Assembly (NCBI GenBank): GCA_044341025.1
Contig: JBIISM010000010.1
Coordinates: forward strand, 1 to 64,000
Origin: JABMMZ01 sp044341025
GTDB lineage: Bacteria > Bacteroidota > Bacteroidia > NS11-12g > UBA955
Reading direction: 5' to 3'
Length of the DNA stretch: 64,000 nucleotides
Below, in pieces: positions 40,502 to 50,345 of the stretch; within the stretch, counting starts at the first letter, position 1; each line of letters starts with the position of its first letter. The notes beneath the pieces were generated by a model, which saw only the letters and a list, made by a program, of their open reading frames with translations, was not told the origin of the DNA and ran no database searches. Position numbers and translations under genes: made by a program.

Positions 40502-43500
40502 TTGTTTACAAAGATATCCAAAATAGCGCGATTAATTCTTCTGATTTTGTTTTTCACAATCGGATTGCTCTATATTGTATTTCGCAGCAAACCGGTACAA
40601 ACTTGGCTAAGCAAAGAAATTACGACTTATCTCTCCAATGAGCTAGGCACTAAGGTGCGCATTGGCGCGGTTGATATCGAATTTTTTAAAACAGCTGTTC
40701 TCGAAGACCTTTACATTGAAGATCAAAAAGGTGATACCATGTTGTATTTCCGAAAACTTAAACTTGATTACCATACCTACGACAAGGAAAAAAGAATCAT
40801 CAAATTGAATTACCTTGGCCTAGAAGGCGGGAAGATTCTGTTTGGCGAGCACAAGGGCGAAACTGTTGGTAACTATGAATTCTTAATTGATTATTTTGAT
40901 GGTGGTCCGACAGACCCAAATAAACCGAAAATTATTTGGACCGTTTACAGTGAAGCCGTGTCTTTGGAAAACATGCGCTTCGATTATTTTAGCCGCAATG
41001 ACGAAAAACCCGATTTCATGGATTTTGATTACAACGACATGAGTTGGGGGAATATCAATGGAAGCATTTCTGATTTTTATTTAATTGATGATTCTCTTCA
41101 CTTTCAAGCCGAGCATTTAGATGCGGTCGAAAAATGCGGTTTTGTATTGACCCATTTATCTGCGGACACAAAAATACATTCCAAAGGTATCGAGTTTACC
41201 AAGATGGTGCTTCAAACACCACACAGCAATTTGAAGGATAAATTTATCATGCAAACCCGCAATTGGAAAGACTACAACGACTTCAATGACAATGTTGTTA
41301 TGAAAGCCAGGCTAATTGATTCGGATGTTGATACCCGTGATTTGGCTTTCTTTTCAAACAATTTAAAAGAATGGAATACTTTATTGCATATCAGTGGCTC
41401 TGGCGAAGGGCCTTTAAGCCATATGCGCGGGAAAGACACCAAATTGAAGTTATACGGGAGCACAGAATATGAGGGCGATTGGTCTATGACAGGTTTGCCA
41501 GATTTTGAAAACACCATTCTAGATTTCGATGTTCGCAAATTTGTTAGCAATTATGAGGATCTGAACCAAATTTCACTCAACAATATTCCTGATAACTTTA
41601 AATCCTTAGGCACAGTATCCTACAAAGGTATGTTCTCAGGCTTTTTTAATGACTTCATTACTTTCGGTGAAATAACCACAGATATTGGCAATTTTCAATC
41701 GGACATTAACATCAAATACAAAGATGGTCTAGAAAAAGCCATTTACGCCGGAACCTTAAAAACAGATTTTTTTAGAATAAAAGCCTTTATTCCGGAAGCC
41801 CAAATTGATGAAATTGCATTTGATGCCAACATCAATGGTACTGGCCTTTCTCGCGATTCATACCATTTAAAGCTCGATGGAGCCATTCCTTCTTTGGTTT
41901 TTCAAAACCACACCTTCACCAATATTGCGGCTAAGGGTGAAATAAGTCGTGCTTACTTTACGGGCAATGCCAGCATTCGTGACAAAGACCTCGACATGGA
42001 CTTTGATGGGTCGTTTCGCAGTGACATTAAAATTCCGGAAGCCCATTTTAAAGCGACGGTTAACCATGCCAACTTGGCCAGCTTTGGACTCGATTCAATA
42101 CCTCAATATGTAAAAGGTGTATTTGTTCTCGATTTTACCGGTTATTCTCTCGACGATGCTGAAGGAAGTATTACTGGTGAAAATGTGTTTATCGAACGCA
42201 ACGGGGTTAAAGTCTCAATTCCATATGTTAATTTATCTGCATACGAATACGGCCAAATCAAGGAGCTGCGTTTGCGAAGCGACTTGATAGATGCTGCAAT
42301 TAAGGGACAATTTAGACTGGAACTTTTGGATGTATCAATCCTGCATATGTTGCATCAATTGATTCCTGCATACTTTGCTATGCCTCTAAAACAATTGCCG
42401 AATGAAGACTTTGTGTTTGATTTTGATTTAAAAAGGCCATACGATTTCACCTCTTTGTATGTGCCCCGTCTGCGCATTGAACCTTGCAAAGGGAAGGGCA
42501 ATTACCGCTCAGCTGATCAAGTGTTGGATTTTAACTTCAACAACAAGCTCATTGCCTATGATGATTATGAATTGCAAAATTTTAGATTAAATGCTTCAAA
42601 ACGCAAGGGCAAGAACTTGAATATGCAAGTTGATATTGCACACTTTACCGATCAAGAGATTGTCAAAATCAATAATGTCCTAATTCAGTCCAATGTTTTC
42701 GATAACGTAATCGATTTTAATATTGCTGGTGTTGACACAGGTTATAAGATAGGGTTGAATTCAAGTGGACGGGTATTGTTCAAAGAGGATTCAATTTACC
42801 TGCAAATGTCCGATATGCAGCTAGCCGTTTCAGATATGGTTTGGAAGCTTGATACAAATGCTGTGGGAACCCTAACCGATGGTAAGTTTATAATGGACAA
42901 CTTTGCCTTTAGGAGCAATAAGCAAATGCTTTCAATTATAGGGGAATTAGGCGAATCAAGCAATAACCACGTCGATTTTCAATTGGATGAATTTGCCTTA
43001 AGTACCATTAATTGCTTCACCAAAAACACCAGACTGCCTCAATTCAGCGGGGTATCCAACGGAAAGATAGTTTACACCAAAATTGACGGTCAAAACCGCT
43101 TTCAATCTGATTTGGATATTTTAAATTTTGGAATTAACAAAGATACAATTGGTGATCTTAGTGTATTTACAAGCAACAAACCCAATTCAACAATCCAACA
43201 CTTAAGGGTATATGTCGACAAGGGTTTGCTCGATTCGATGCGTCTTGAAGGCGATATTGATTATAAAAGTAAAAATCAGAATTTTAAATTGTTTGCGCAA
43301 ATTCCACCAACCGAACTCAGGGTCTTTGCCCCATATGTTGATGGCGTTATGAGCAACATGAAAGGGAAGTTTTACACCAAAGATTGTCTATCTATTTCGG
43401 GCACTTTTTCAGACCCTGTCATTGAAGGTGAAATTCTGGTAAAAAATGCGGAAGTCCTTATCGATTTTTTACAAGTCCCAATCCGCTTTTCTGCACGAAT

Positions 43501-44923
43501 TGTAAGCGAAAAAGACCGTTTTAGTGTTTTGCCTTTTACCATATTGGACGACAAACGCAATGCAGGCAAAGCAAAGGCCTTTGTGTCTCATAAGTCTTTT
43601 AGCGATTTTAATTTGAATCTAAATTTATGGGAATTGAATAAATTTCATGTTTTAAATACGGGGCCAGCTGACAATGATTTGTTCTACGGTCAAGCCTATG
43701 CCGATGGCAATGCAACACTTATTGGACCTTTTGAAAACTTGGCCATACGGGTTAACGCGAAAACCACCGCGGGCACTAAGTTTTATTTACCGATAAGCGA
43801 AGGCGACGCTAGTGGTTTGCCAAACTACATTCATTTTAAGACCGCTAAGAAAAAAGAAAAATTAAGTGCAGACGAGATGCCTATACAGTCATTGGTTATG
43901 GATATTGAAGCCACCAATGATGCGGACGTTGAAATTATTTTTGACGAAATTTTGGGCGATAAAATTACCGGTGCGGGACACGGCAACTTAAAAATGGAAA
44001 TGAATAAAAGTGGCGATTTTTATATGTTTGGCACCTATACCGTCGACCGCGGAAGGTATTTGTTTACCGCCTTTGATTTGTACAACAAACCATTTAATAT
44101 CCGTCCGGGTGGAACCATTACCTGGTATGGCGACCCTTTAGATGCCAAATTGAATTTGGTGGCTTATAACTCCGAAATAACCGACCCTTCTCCATTGTTG
44201 TCTGCGGTTTCTTTAAACGCAAATCTTAGTGGCTCCAATTCAACCGTTCAAGCCATTACGGCTGAAAGTGAATTGTATTTGAAAGGGAATTTGTTTTCTC
44301 CTGAAATAAGCTTCGGATTGAATTTTCCTAAGCTTCAAACGGAGGCGGGGAACTTTACAAGTGCGCTTTCGCCCGTTATTAGCCGCATCAAATCAGACAA
44401 AGAAGAGGTGAGTCGACAAGTATTTAGTCTGCTTTTGATGAAAAAATTCTTGCCACCAACCTTTGCCCAAGCCGACCAAGGTTTAAGCAATGCAGGTTCT
44501 ACCGCTTTGTCATCAGCGGGAACAGACTTGCTGTCTTCTCAGCTGAGTAATTGGTTGAATAAAATTGACCCCAATTGGAAAGTGAATGTGATTTATAAAA
44601 ATGGAAGTATCACCTTGCCTCCTGAATATGGTTTGAAACTAAGCAGCCGTTTCTTAAACGATAAATTGATGGTTGATGGTAGCTTTAGCAATTACAGCAC
44701 CATACCTAATATAAATTTAGAATACAAAGTAACCAAGAAAGGCAACATCAAAATAAAAGCTTACACCCGTTCTAGTTTCAATCAGGTCAACACAACCTCT
44801 TTAAGCACACCTATAACCACCAATGGTTTGGGTATAGTCTACACCAAAGAATTTAATGTCATTCGTTGGCTTAAATGGCTGAAAAGAAAAAAGAAAAAAA
44901 GCAATACGATCCCGGCCAATTAA
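40502..44923 (+). CDS. tamB: TamB, translocation/assembly module protein (DUF490)
   Basis: 1473 residues: an N-terminal membrane anchor (IARLILLILFFTIGLLYIVF), then a very long repetitive beta-rich body (AsmA/TamB-like groove) and a C-terminal TamB/DUF490 domain with GRYLFTAFDLYNKPFNIRPGG and ITWYGDPLDAKLNLVA. TamB spans the periplasm and works with TamA/TamL, and related proteins carry phospholipid to the outer membrane. The start is TTG 40502 (LFTKISK), 16 nt after the -7 element; no ATG is available. The matching TamL-like gene is unlinked at 631-2994. Confidence 0.92.
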   Translation: MFTKISKIARLILLILFFTIGLLYIVFRSKPVQTWLSKEITTYLSNELGTKVRIGAVDIEFFKTAVLEDLYIEDQKGDTMLYFRKLKLDYHTYDKEKRIIKLNYLGLEGGKILFGEHKGETVGNYEFLIDYFDGGPTDPNKPKIIWTVYSEAVSLENMRFDYFSRNDEKPDFMDFDYNDMSWGNINGSISDFYLIDDSLHFQAEHLDAVEKCGFVLTHLSADTKIHSKGIEFTKMVLQTPHSNLKDKFIMQTRNWKDYNDFNDNVVMKARLIDSDVDTRDLAFFSNNLKEWNTLLHISGSGEGPLSHMRGKDTKLKLYGSTEYEGDWSMTGLPDFENTILDFDVRKFVSNYEDLNQISLNNIPDNFKSLGTVSYKGMFSGFFNDFITFGEITTDIGNFQSDINIKYKDGLEKAIYAGTLKTDFFRIKAFIPEAQIDEIAFDANINGTGLSRDSYHLKLDGAIPSLVFQNHTFTNIAAKGEISRAYFTGNASIRDKDLDMDFDGSFRSDIKIPEAHFKATVNHANLASFGLDSIPQYVKGVFVLDFTGYSLDDAEGSITGENVFIERNGVKVSIPYVNLSAYEYGQIKELRLRSDLIDAAIKGQFRLELLDVSILHMLHQLIPAYFAMPLKQLPNEDFVFDFDLKRPYDFTSLYVPRLRIEPCKGKGNYRSADQVLDFNFNNKLIAYDDYELQNFRLNASKRKGKNLNMQVDIAHFTDQEIVKINNVLIQSNVFDNVIDFNIAGVDTGYKIGLNSSGRVLFKEDSIYLQMSDMQLAVSDMVWKLDTNAVGTLTDGKFIMDNFAFRSNKQMLSIIGELGESSNNHVDFQLDEFALSTINCFTKNTRLPQFSGVSNGKIVYTKIDGQNRFQSDLDILNFGINKDTIGDLSVFTSNKPNSTIQHLRVYVDKGLLDSMRLEGDIDYKSKNQNFKLFAQIPPTELRVFAPYVDGVMSNMKGKFYTKDCLSISGTFSDPVIEGEILVKNAEVLIDFLQVPIRFSARIVSEKDRFSVLPFTILDDKRNAGKAKAFVSHKSFSDFNLNLNLWELNKFHVLNTGPADNDLFYGQAYADGNATLIGPFENLAIRVNAKTTAGTKFYLPISEGDASGLPNYIHFKTAKKKEKLSADEMPIQSLVMDIEATNDADVEIIFDEILGDKITGAGHGNLKMEMNKSGDFYMFGTYTVDRGRYLFTAFDLYNKPFNIRPGGTITWYGDPLDAKLNLVAYNSEITDPSPLLSAVSLNANLSGSNSTVQAITAESELYLKGNLFSPEISFGLNFPKLQTEAGNFTSALSPVISRIKSDKEEVSRQVFSLLLMKKFLPPTFAQADQGLSNAGSTALSSAGTDLLSSQLSNWLNKIDPNWKVNVIYKNGSITLPPEYGLKLSSRFLNDKLMVDGSFSNYSTIPNINLEYKVTKKGNIKIKAYTRSSFNQVNTTSLSTPITTNGLGIVYTKEFNVIRWLKWLKRKKKKSNTIPAN

Positions 44924-44941
44924 AAACCGAAGGTTTAAAAT

Positions 44942-45103
44942 CTATTGTTTATTTTGGTCTTTAAATGCCTTGTTTTTTTTGTTAAAGCCATTGAATATGA
45001 CATAAAAGCCATAAAAAACCAAAGCAGTAACGACTATTTCTGATATGATAAGAGTGGTTTTGAAACTCTCGACAGAGACCACATTTTTTAAAGTATCTTG
45101 CAT
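44942..45103 (-). CDS. 53-residue single-TM microprotein in the NSS operon
   Basis: Not a shadow of another gene: ATG at 45103, 53 residues, TAG stop at 44942. One membrane helix (TTLIISEIVVTALVFYGFYVIF) followed by a basic tail (NKKNKAFKDQNKQ). It starts one base after the preceding microprotein's stop. It has no known family to me. It is plausibly a second small subunit or regulator of the transporter. Coding status rests on frame, composition and gene order. Confidence 0.6.
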   Translation of the reverse strand: MQDTLKNVVSVESFKTTLIISEIVVTALVFYGFYVIFNGFNKKNKAFKDQNKQ

Positions 45104-45104
45104 C

Positions 45105-45239
45105 TTAATTTGTTTCTGAATAACTGTCGTTTTGAGGGTCTTTAGCTGGTGTTCTTAAAACCTTTATGAAATAATAAGAGGTCATGAATATAATTACGGC
45201 AAATGATGCAACCATGGTTATAAGTGCGCTGGTATTCAT
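45105..45239 (-). CDS. MetS-like 44-residue transporter small subunit
   Basis: ATG at 45239, 44 residues, TAA stop at 45105-45107. It consists of an N-terminal membrane helix (ALITMVASFAVIIFMTSYYF) and a short tail KVLRTPAKDPQ. The layout resembles the methionine/alanine importer small subunit (MetS/MaAIMS) encoded after NSS transporters. It starts 4 bp after the NSS stop codon. Its sequence fits that family loosely, so the name is by analogy. Confidence 0.7.
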   Translation of the reverse strand: MNTSALITMVASFAVIIFMTSYYFIKVLRTPAKDPQNDSYSETN

Positions 45240-45243
45240 ATTT

Positions 45244-47025
45244 TTAAATTGTGTTTGGGTTTTTGCGGCGTTTTGAAGCTAGGTGAACCATGTAGGCGAT
45301 TAATCCAAACACGATCAATAAAAAAGGTCTCGAAATATTCTTAAACCACATCATTCTTTCTTTCTCTCTTTTGAATGCATTCAAACTAAAGGAGGCAGCT
45401 GTATAGTTTTTGTATAGTTTGTCTTTTTCTCGAACTGCAAATATACCTGTTTTTTCTGCCTTGCTAAGGTTGGTTTCATTCATGATGTTTTGTCCAAAAT
45501 ATATTTGCGAATCACTTAGGTTTTTTAAATCATTGTTTCTTATCTCGAAAATTTGATCTTTTAATGTTTGGGGATTGCTTGCTTCGGATATTTCTCTTTT
45601 TGTGGCCGTGTGGTTTATTGTCTTCCAAATGTCTGGCAAACTTGCAAAGAATACAAAGGCCAAAATCAGGGGCGTCACGTATTTAATGACAAATTTATAG
45701 AAGTTAGGTACCTTAATGTCGGCGCCTTCAATAATTTCTCTCCAACCCCTGTCAATACCAAATACCCAGGCAAATAGAATGATTTCTATTAAAGCAAATA
45801 CAACCAAAGAAACAGTACCTGCCCAATAATCGTATTCATCAAAAACCCCCTCATTAAAAAACAAAACCGTTGGAAGGCCGAGAATCAATACCACCAAGCC
45901 AAAGGACCAAGCACCTTTTTGCCGCGACCATCCAAATTCGTCTTCTAGGAAACCCATCCATGGTGTGCCCATGGCCAATGAGGAGGTAATTCCTGCAAAG
46001 AAAAGAAGCCCAAACCACATCACCCCAGCAATTAAAGCCATAGTATCTCCCCACTGTTGAAATAAATAGGGAAGTGTTTTAAACCCTAAGCCTAAGCCAC
46101 CAGTTTTAGTCATTTCTACGACTTGGTCGACACCCAAATAACCAACCGCAATTGGTATTAAAATCGAACTACCCAATACAACTTCTACAAATTCGTTCAT
46201 CCAACCTGCAGATTGAGAATTAAGAGCGATATCGTCTTTTGACTTAACGTATGAGGCATAACAATGTATTGAGCCCATACCCAAAGACAAGGTAAAAAAT
46301 ATTTGTCCTGCAGCCGCCAACCACACTTTCGCGTTCCAAATGGAACTGAAATCGGGTGTCCAAAGATAGTTCATTCCCACGGTGCCATCGTTTATGGCAT
46401 CGTGATGTCCTGCTTTTAATGTAATGCCTTTATAAGCCAAAAATATTCCGAATACAATCAACAAAGGCATACCGATTTTTGCTGTTTTTTCGACACCAGC
46501 GCTAAGACCTTTGCTTAAAATCCAAGTGTTCAATAACAATGTAAATATCCAAAAAACAATTGCTTCAATGCCCGCACCAGATTTTAAATTGGATACATCG
46601 ATATAGGTGTTAAAGAAATTAGCAACTGAACCTTGGTCCATGCCCTTAAATGTACCTGTAACTGAATGGAACATGTACGATAAGGTCCAACTTTCCAAAT
46701 AGCAATAATATGCAGCCACAGCTACATTGGTAAATATGCCAAACACCCCGATGTATTTCCAAAGACGTTTTTTGTCCATGCTATCCAATATGAAGGGTGT
46801 AGAATGGTTGTTTGATTTGCCGCCAAAGCGACCCATTGCCCACTCGACATAAAGCAGTGGCACGCCCATTAAAATAAAACATGTGATGTATGGAATAATA
46901 AAGGCACCACCGCCATTTTGTATCGCTTGTACTGGAAACCTTAAAAAGTTTCCCAATCCAACCGCATTTCCGGCCATTGCCAGTATCAGACCTACACGAG
47001 ATCCCCAAGATTCTTTATTTGCCAT
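45244..47025 (-). CDS. NSS/SNF-family sodium-dependent amino-acid transporter
   Basis: 593 residues with 12 predicted membrane segments. The Na+-binding first helix NAVGLGNFLRFPVQAIQNGG is characteristic of the neurotransmitter:sodium symporter family, together with GMGSIHCYASY and LAMGTPWMGFLEDEF. It is longer than typical bacterial NSS proteins because of a ~100-residue hydrophilic insert (about residues 470-570) before the final helix, rich in charged residues. It is followed by two microproteins. The substrate is unknown; amino acids are most likely. Confidence 0.9.
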   Translation of the reverse strand: MANKESWGSRVGLILAMAGNAVGLGNFLRFPVQAIQNGGGAFIIPYITCFILMGVPLLYVEWAMGRFGGKSNNHSTPFILDSMDKKRLWKYIGVFGIFTNVAVAAYYCYLESWTLSYMFHSVTGTFKGMDQGSVANFFNTYIDVSNLKSGAGIEAIVFWIFTLLLNTWILSKGLSAGVEKTAKIGMPLLIVFGIFLAYKGITLKAGHHDAINDGTVGMNYLWTPDFSSIWNAKVWLAAAGQIFFTLSLGMGSIHCYASYVKSKDDIALNSQSAGWMNEFVEVVLGSSILIPIAVGYLGVDQVVEMTKTGGLGLGFKTLPYLFQQWGDTMALIAGVMWFGLLFFAGITSSLAMGTPWMGFLEDEFGWSRQKGAWSFGLVVLILGLPTVLFFNEGVFDEYDYWAGTVSLVVFALIEIILFAWVFGIDRGWREIIEGADIKVPNFYKFVIKYVTPLILAFVFFASLPDIWKTINHTATKREISEASNPQTLKDQIFEIRNNDLKNLSDSQIYFGQNIMNETNLSKAEKTGIFAVREKDKLYKNYTAASFSLNAFKREKERMMWFKNISRPFLLIVFGLIAYMVHLASKRRKNPNTI

Positions 47026-47117
47026 AAGGGTGCAAAATGCTATTTTTCAACATGAAAACAAAGTCCAAGCCAAAATAATATGACATTAATCTTTTTGTTA
47101 TTTAATAAGGAAAATAC

Positions 47118-48005
47118 TTAGCTGAATTTAGGCGCAACAACTAAGTCTTTTCCGCCTGCGCTGTAATCGTAAAATCCACGACCAGATTTAACCCCTAAAT
47201 CGCCAGCTGTAACCATATTAATTAACAATGGAGAGGCAGCGTATTTTGGATTGCCTAGGCCATCGTTTAATACATTCATAATGGCCAAACATACATCAAG
47301 TCCAATAAAGTCTGCTAATTGGAGAGGTCCCATTGGATGGGCCATGCCTAATTTCATAACGGTATCAATTTCTTCAACACCTGCAACGCCTTCGTTCAGA
47401 GTAATAATGGCTTCATTGATCATTGGCATTAAAATTCTATTGGCCACAAATCCTGGGTAATCGTTCACCAAAGTTGGAACTTTTCCAATGGTCATGCTCA
47501 AATTCATAATGGTTTCAGTAACTTCTTTTGAAGTTTTATAACCATTGATAATTTCAACCAATTTCATCACCGGTACTGGATTCATAAAGTGCATACCAAT
47601 AACCTTATCTGGTCTGCTGGTAACAGCTGCTATTTTTGTAATACTAATTGATGAAGTATTTGAAGACAATATGCAATGCGCTGGAGCTGCTGCATCAATG
47701 TCTTTGAAGATTTGCAATTTAATGCCTACATTTTCTGTAGCAGCTTCAATAACCAAATCGGCATTTGATACACCTTTTGACAATTCTGTGCTGCTGTTTA
47801 TATTTGTAATTGCTTGGTTTTTTTGTTCCTCTGTGATTAATTGCTTGCTCACTTGACGGTCTAAATTAGAAGCGATTTTTAGCAATGCTTTTTGCAATGC
47901 AGCTTCATTGATGTCGATTAATTGTACATTAAATCCCGCTAGGGCAAATACGTGGGCAATACCGTTTCCCATAGTGCCACAACCAATTACAGAAATATTT
48001 TTCAT
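47118..48005 (-). CDS. 3-hydroxyacyl-CoA dehydrogenase (3-hydroxybutyryl-CoA type)
   Basis: 295 residues. NAD-binding N-terminus VIGCGTMGNGIAHVFALAG, then SSNTSSISITKIAA and the catalytic HFMNPVPVMKLVEII (His), and the C-terminal domain with NDYPGFVANRILMPMINEAI and KLGMAHPMGPLQLADFIGLD. It oxidises L-3-hydroxyacyl-CoA in fatty-acid or butyrate metabolism, or the reverse. ATG at 48005 (MKNISVIG) is used; the longer frame start lacks support. It stands alone between the NSS gene and the photolyase. Confidence 0.93.
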   Translation of the reverse strand: MKNISVIGCGTMGNGIAHVFALAGFNVQLIDINEAALQKALLKIASNLDRQVSKQLITEEQKNQAITNINSSTELSKGVSNADLVIEAATENVGIKLQIFKDIDAAAPAHCILSSNTSSISITKIAAVTSRPDKVIGMHFMNPVPVMKLVEIINGYKTSKEVTETIMNLSMTIGKVPTLVNDYPGFVANRILMPMINEAIITLNEGVAGVEEIDTVMKLGMAHPMGPLQLADFIGLDVCLAIMNVLNDGLGNPKYAASPLLINMVTAGDLGVKSGRGFYDYSAGGKDLVVAPKFS

Positions 48006-48097
48006 GCTTATTTGACTTGAATTATTAATTGACAATATTACTATTTTAAATTAGGAAATTGAAATCAAACTTCAACTTAAATGGGGTTTAAATTTCT

Positions 48098-49405
48098 TTA
48101 TTTTGATTCATTTAAAGTCTTTTTATAAACCTCTAAACAACGCTTCCTAGCAATGTCGTGGTCTACAATTGGCCTTGGATATTCAATTGAATTGAGTTCT
48201 GGTATCCATTTTTTAATATAGGCCAATTTAGGGTCAAATCTTTCCGTTTGCAACTTAGGACTGAATATTCTAAAATAGGGTGCAGCGTCTACCCCTGAGC
48301 CAGAGGCCCATTGCCATCCGCCGTTGTTGCTTGCCAATTCGAAGTCTAATAATTTCTCGGCAAAATAGGCTTCCCCCCAACGCCAATCGATAAGCAAGTG
48401 CTTGCATAAAAAACTAGCCACCACCATACGCACCCTATTGTGCATAAAACCAGTTGCATTTAATTCGCGCATGCCTGCGTCTACTATGGGATAACCAGTT
48501 TTGCCAGCGCACCAAGCCTCGAATTCTTCTGAGTTGTTGCGCCATTCAATGCGGTCGTAAACTGGCTTAAATGCGCCCGTCATGGCATGCGGGAATTGGG
48601 CCATGATTTGTATGTAGAAATCTCTCCATATTAGTTCGTTTAACCAAGTTTCACTCAATGCCAAAGCTTTTTTTGCCTTGTCTCTTATTGAGATGGTGCC
48701 AAATCGAAAGTGTAAACTCAATTTACTTGTTGCATCTAATGCCGGAAAGTTTCTAGTGTCGGCATAATTTTTTATTAGGCTTGAATTAACCGTATTGCTT
48801 GGAAACGAAATGTTACTGCTTTCGAATCCGAGTGAATCCAAGCTAGGCATATCAAATTTTATGTTTTGTGTGAAATTGTTGTAATGCTCAGCGCAAGGGT
48901 GGGCTTTGAATGTGTCCTCTTTGATTAGGCTTTTCCACTTGCGTGAATATGGGGTAAACACCGTGTAAGGTTTTCCATCCTCTTTTAATACTTCTGTAGA
49001 ATCGAAAATGCAATGGTCTTTAAAAGACTTAAATTCTATGCCTTTGCTTAGAAGTATGGACTCAATTTCTTTGTCACGCAACTTGGCATATGGTTCGTAA
49101 TCTGTATTCGTAAATACAGTCTCAATAGGATATTCGGAAATCAGATTTGCCCAAATGTCTTTTGGTTTTCCGTGTAAGACCAGTAAATCTGAATTGTGTG
49201 CAATTAATTCAGACTTCAATTTTAATAAACTCTCGTAAATGAATTCAACCCGTCGGTCTTTTTTATTGCTGAGTTTTTCAAGGATTTCGCTGTCGTAAAT
49301 AAAAATTGGCAACACGGTGTTCTTGCCTTTAAGGGCATTCGATAAGGCTGCATTGTCCTCTAAACGCAAATCGCGTCGCAACCAAATAATGTTAATCTTT
49401 TCCAT
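48098..49405 (-). CDS. phrB: Deoxyribodipyrimidine photolyase/cryptochrome
   Basis: 435 residues. N-terminal antenna domain (NIIWLRRDLRLEDNAALSNA) and the C-terminal FAD domain with the tryptophan-rich TGYPIVDAGMRELNATGFMH, RMVVASFLCKHLLIDW, and NNGGWQWASGSGVDAAPYFR. These motifs fit class I CPD photolyase, which repairs UV dimers with blue light. It overlaps the upstream TIGR01777 gene by 14 bp, so the two are co-expressed behind the divergent MerR/B12 regulator. Confidence 0.93.
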   Translation of the reverse strand: MEKINIIWLRRDLRLEDNAALSNALKGKNTVLPIFIYDSEILEKLSNKKDRRVEFIYESLLKLKSELIAHNSDLLVLHGKPKDIWANLISEYPIETVFTNTDYEPYAKLRDKEIESILLSKGIEFKSFKDHCIFDSTEVLKEDGKPYTVFTPYSRKWKSLIKEDTFKAHPCAEHYNNFTQNIKFDMPSLDSLGFESSNISFPSNTVNSSLIKNYADTRNFPALDATSKLSLHFRFGTISIRDKAKKALALSETWLNELIWRDFYIQIMAQFPHAMTGAFKPVYDRIEWRNNSEEFEAWCAGKTGYPIVDAGMRELNATGFMHNRVRMVVASFLCKHLLIDWRWGEAYFAEKLLDFELASNNGGWQWASGSGVDAAPYFRIFSPKLQTERFDPKLAYIKKWIPELNSIEYPRPIVDHDIARKRCLEVYKKTLNESK

Positions 49406-50306
49406 TTGTCAGTAAGTTTTTTAGGGCTTCTTCACTCGTATTATACTTGAATTTAAAACCAAGTTTTTGAATTTTATTGGAAGATATATTTTGATCGCAC
49501 AACAAAAGTTCATGCCTTTCTTTTCCAAAAATCAGTTTTAACATAAGCGTTGGAATATTAGGCAATAGGATAGGTCTGTGTATCAATTTTGCCGCCTGTT
49601 GGCTGATTTTTTCTATGCTCTCGGGTTTGGGTGCCACGCCATTAAAGGTGCCCGAAAGTTTATTTTCGAAAAGATAAATAAACAAATCACATAAGTCGTC
49701 TATGTGCACCCAACTGCACAGTTGTTTGCCAGAGCCAGGCACAGCGCCGGCGAAAAATCTCATTGGCGCTGTGAGTTTCTTTAAAAAACCACCCTGAGCA
49801 GAAAGTACGATGCCAATGCGCACAATTGCCAAATTTTGTGCCTGTGGTTTGAAGGCATGTGCTGCTTGCTCCCATGTGTCAACAAGCTCTGAAATATACC
49901 CCTGGACTAATGTGGAGTCTTCGTTCAATTCATTTAAACAAACATTTGGGTAATAGCCACTTGCAGATGCTGAAATGAATGAAGGAACTACGACATTTTG
50001 TAGTTTGAAGTTTTTCAGCAAAAATTCAATTGGTTTAATACGGCTTTCTTTTAGTATTAGCTTGCGTTCATTGGTAAAATTTTGGTCAAAAATCCCGGCA
50101 CCACAAAAGTTGTAACAAGCTGAAAATCTGTTTAAATCTATGTCTGGAAAAATTCCGTTTTGAGGGTCCCAAAACAGTGTGTCCTCATTTATGCATTTAT
50201 TTTTTTGTGTGGAGAGAAGAACAATTCTGTAATTTTTTTGTTTAATCTTTTTAATTAGTTTTGAACCAATTAAACCACTAGCACCTGCAAGTAATATTTC
50301 AGACAT
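49392..50306 (-). CDS. TIGR01777-family NAD(P)-dependent epimerase/SDR protein
   Basis: 304 residues. LAGASGLIGSKLIKKI Rossmann start, then FWDPQNGIF, NFCGAGI, SASASGYYP, and VRIGIVLSAQGGFLKKLTAPMRF, which together mark the TIGR01777 (YfcH-like) subgroup. The biochemical role is unknown, but the gene commonly accompanies photolyase and MerR regulator genes in Bacteroidota. It is first in the two-gene operon and has its promoter in the 39-bp gap to the MerR gene. Confidence 0.85.
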   Translation of the reverse strand: MSEILLAGASGLIGSKLIKKIKQKNYRIVLLSTQKNKCINEDTLFWDPQNGIFPDIDLNRFSACYNFCGAGIFDQNFTNERKLILKESRIKPIEFLLKNFKLQNVVVPSFISASASGYYPNVCLNELNEDSTLVQGYISELVDTWEQAAHAFKPQAQNLAIVRIGIVLSAQGGFLKKLTAPMRFFAGAVPGSGKQLCSWVHIDDLCDLFIYLFENKLSGTFNGVAPKPESIEKISQQAAKLIHRPILLPNIPTLMLKLIFGKERHELLLCDQNISSNKIQKLGFKFKYNTSEEALKNLLTNGKD

Positions 50307-50316
50307 AAATTTAGAA

Positions 50317-50344
50317 CAAACCTACAACTTATAAGTTTTGCAAA
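50317..50344 (-). promoter_or_regulatory. Promoter of the photolyase operon
   Basis: On the minus strand TTTG (50344-50341), 16-nt spacer, then TAGGTTTG (50324-50317, exact TAnnTTTG), ten bases before the TIGR01777 ATG. Confidence 0.6.
50326..50337. promoter_or_regulatory. Candidate operator AACTTATAAGTT
   Basis: Perfect 12-bp palindrome lying between the -33 and -7 elements of the photolyase operon and 8 bp before the MerR ATG. Its position suits a repressor that acts on both genes. Confidence 0.55.
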
Positions 50345-50345
50345 C

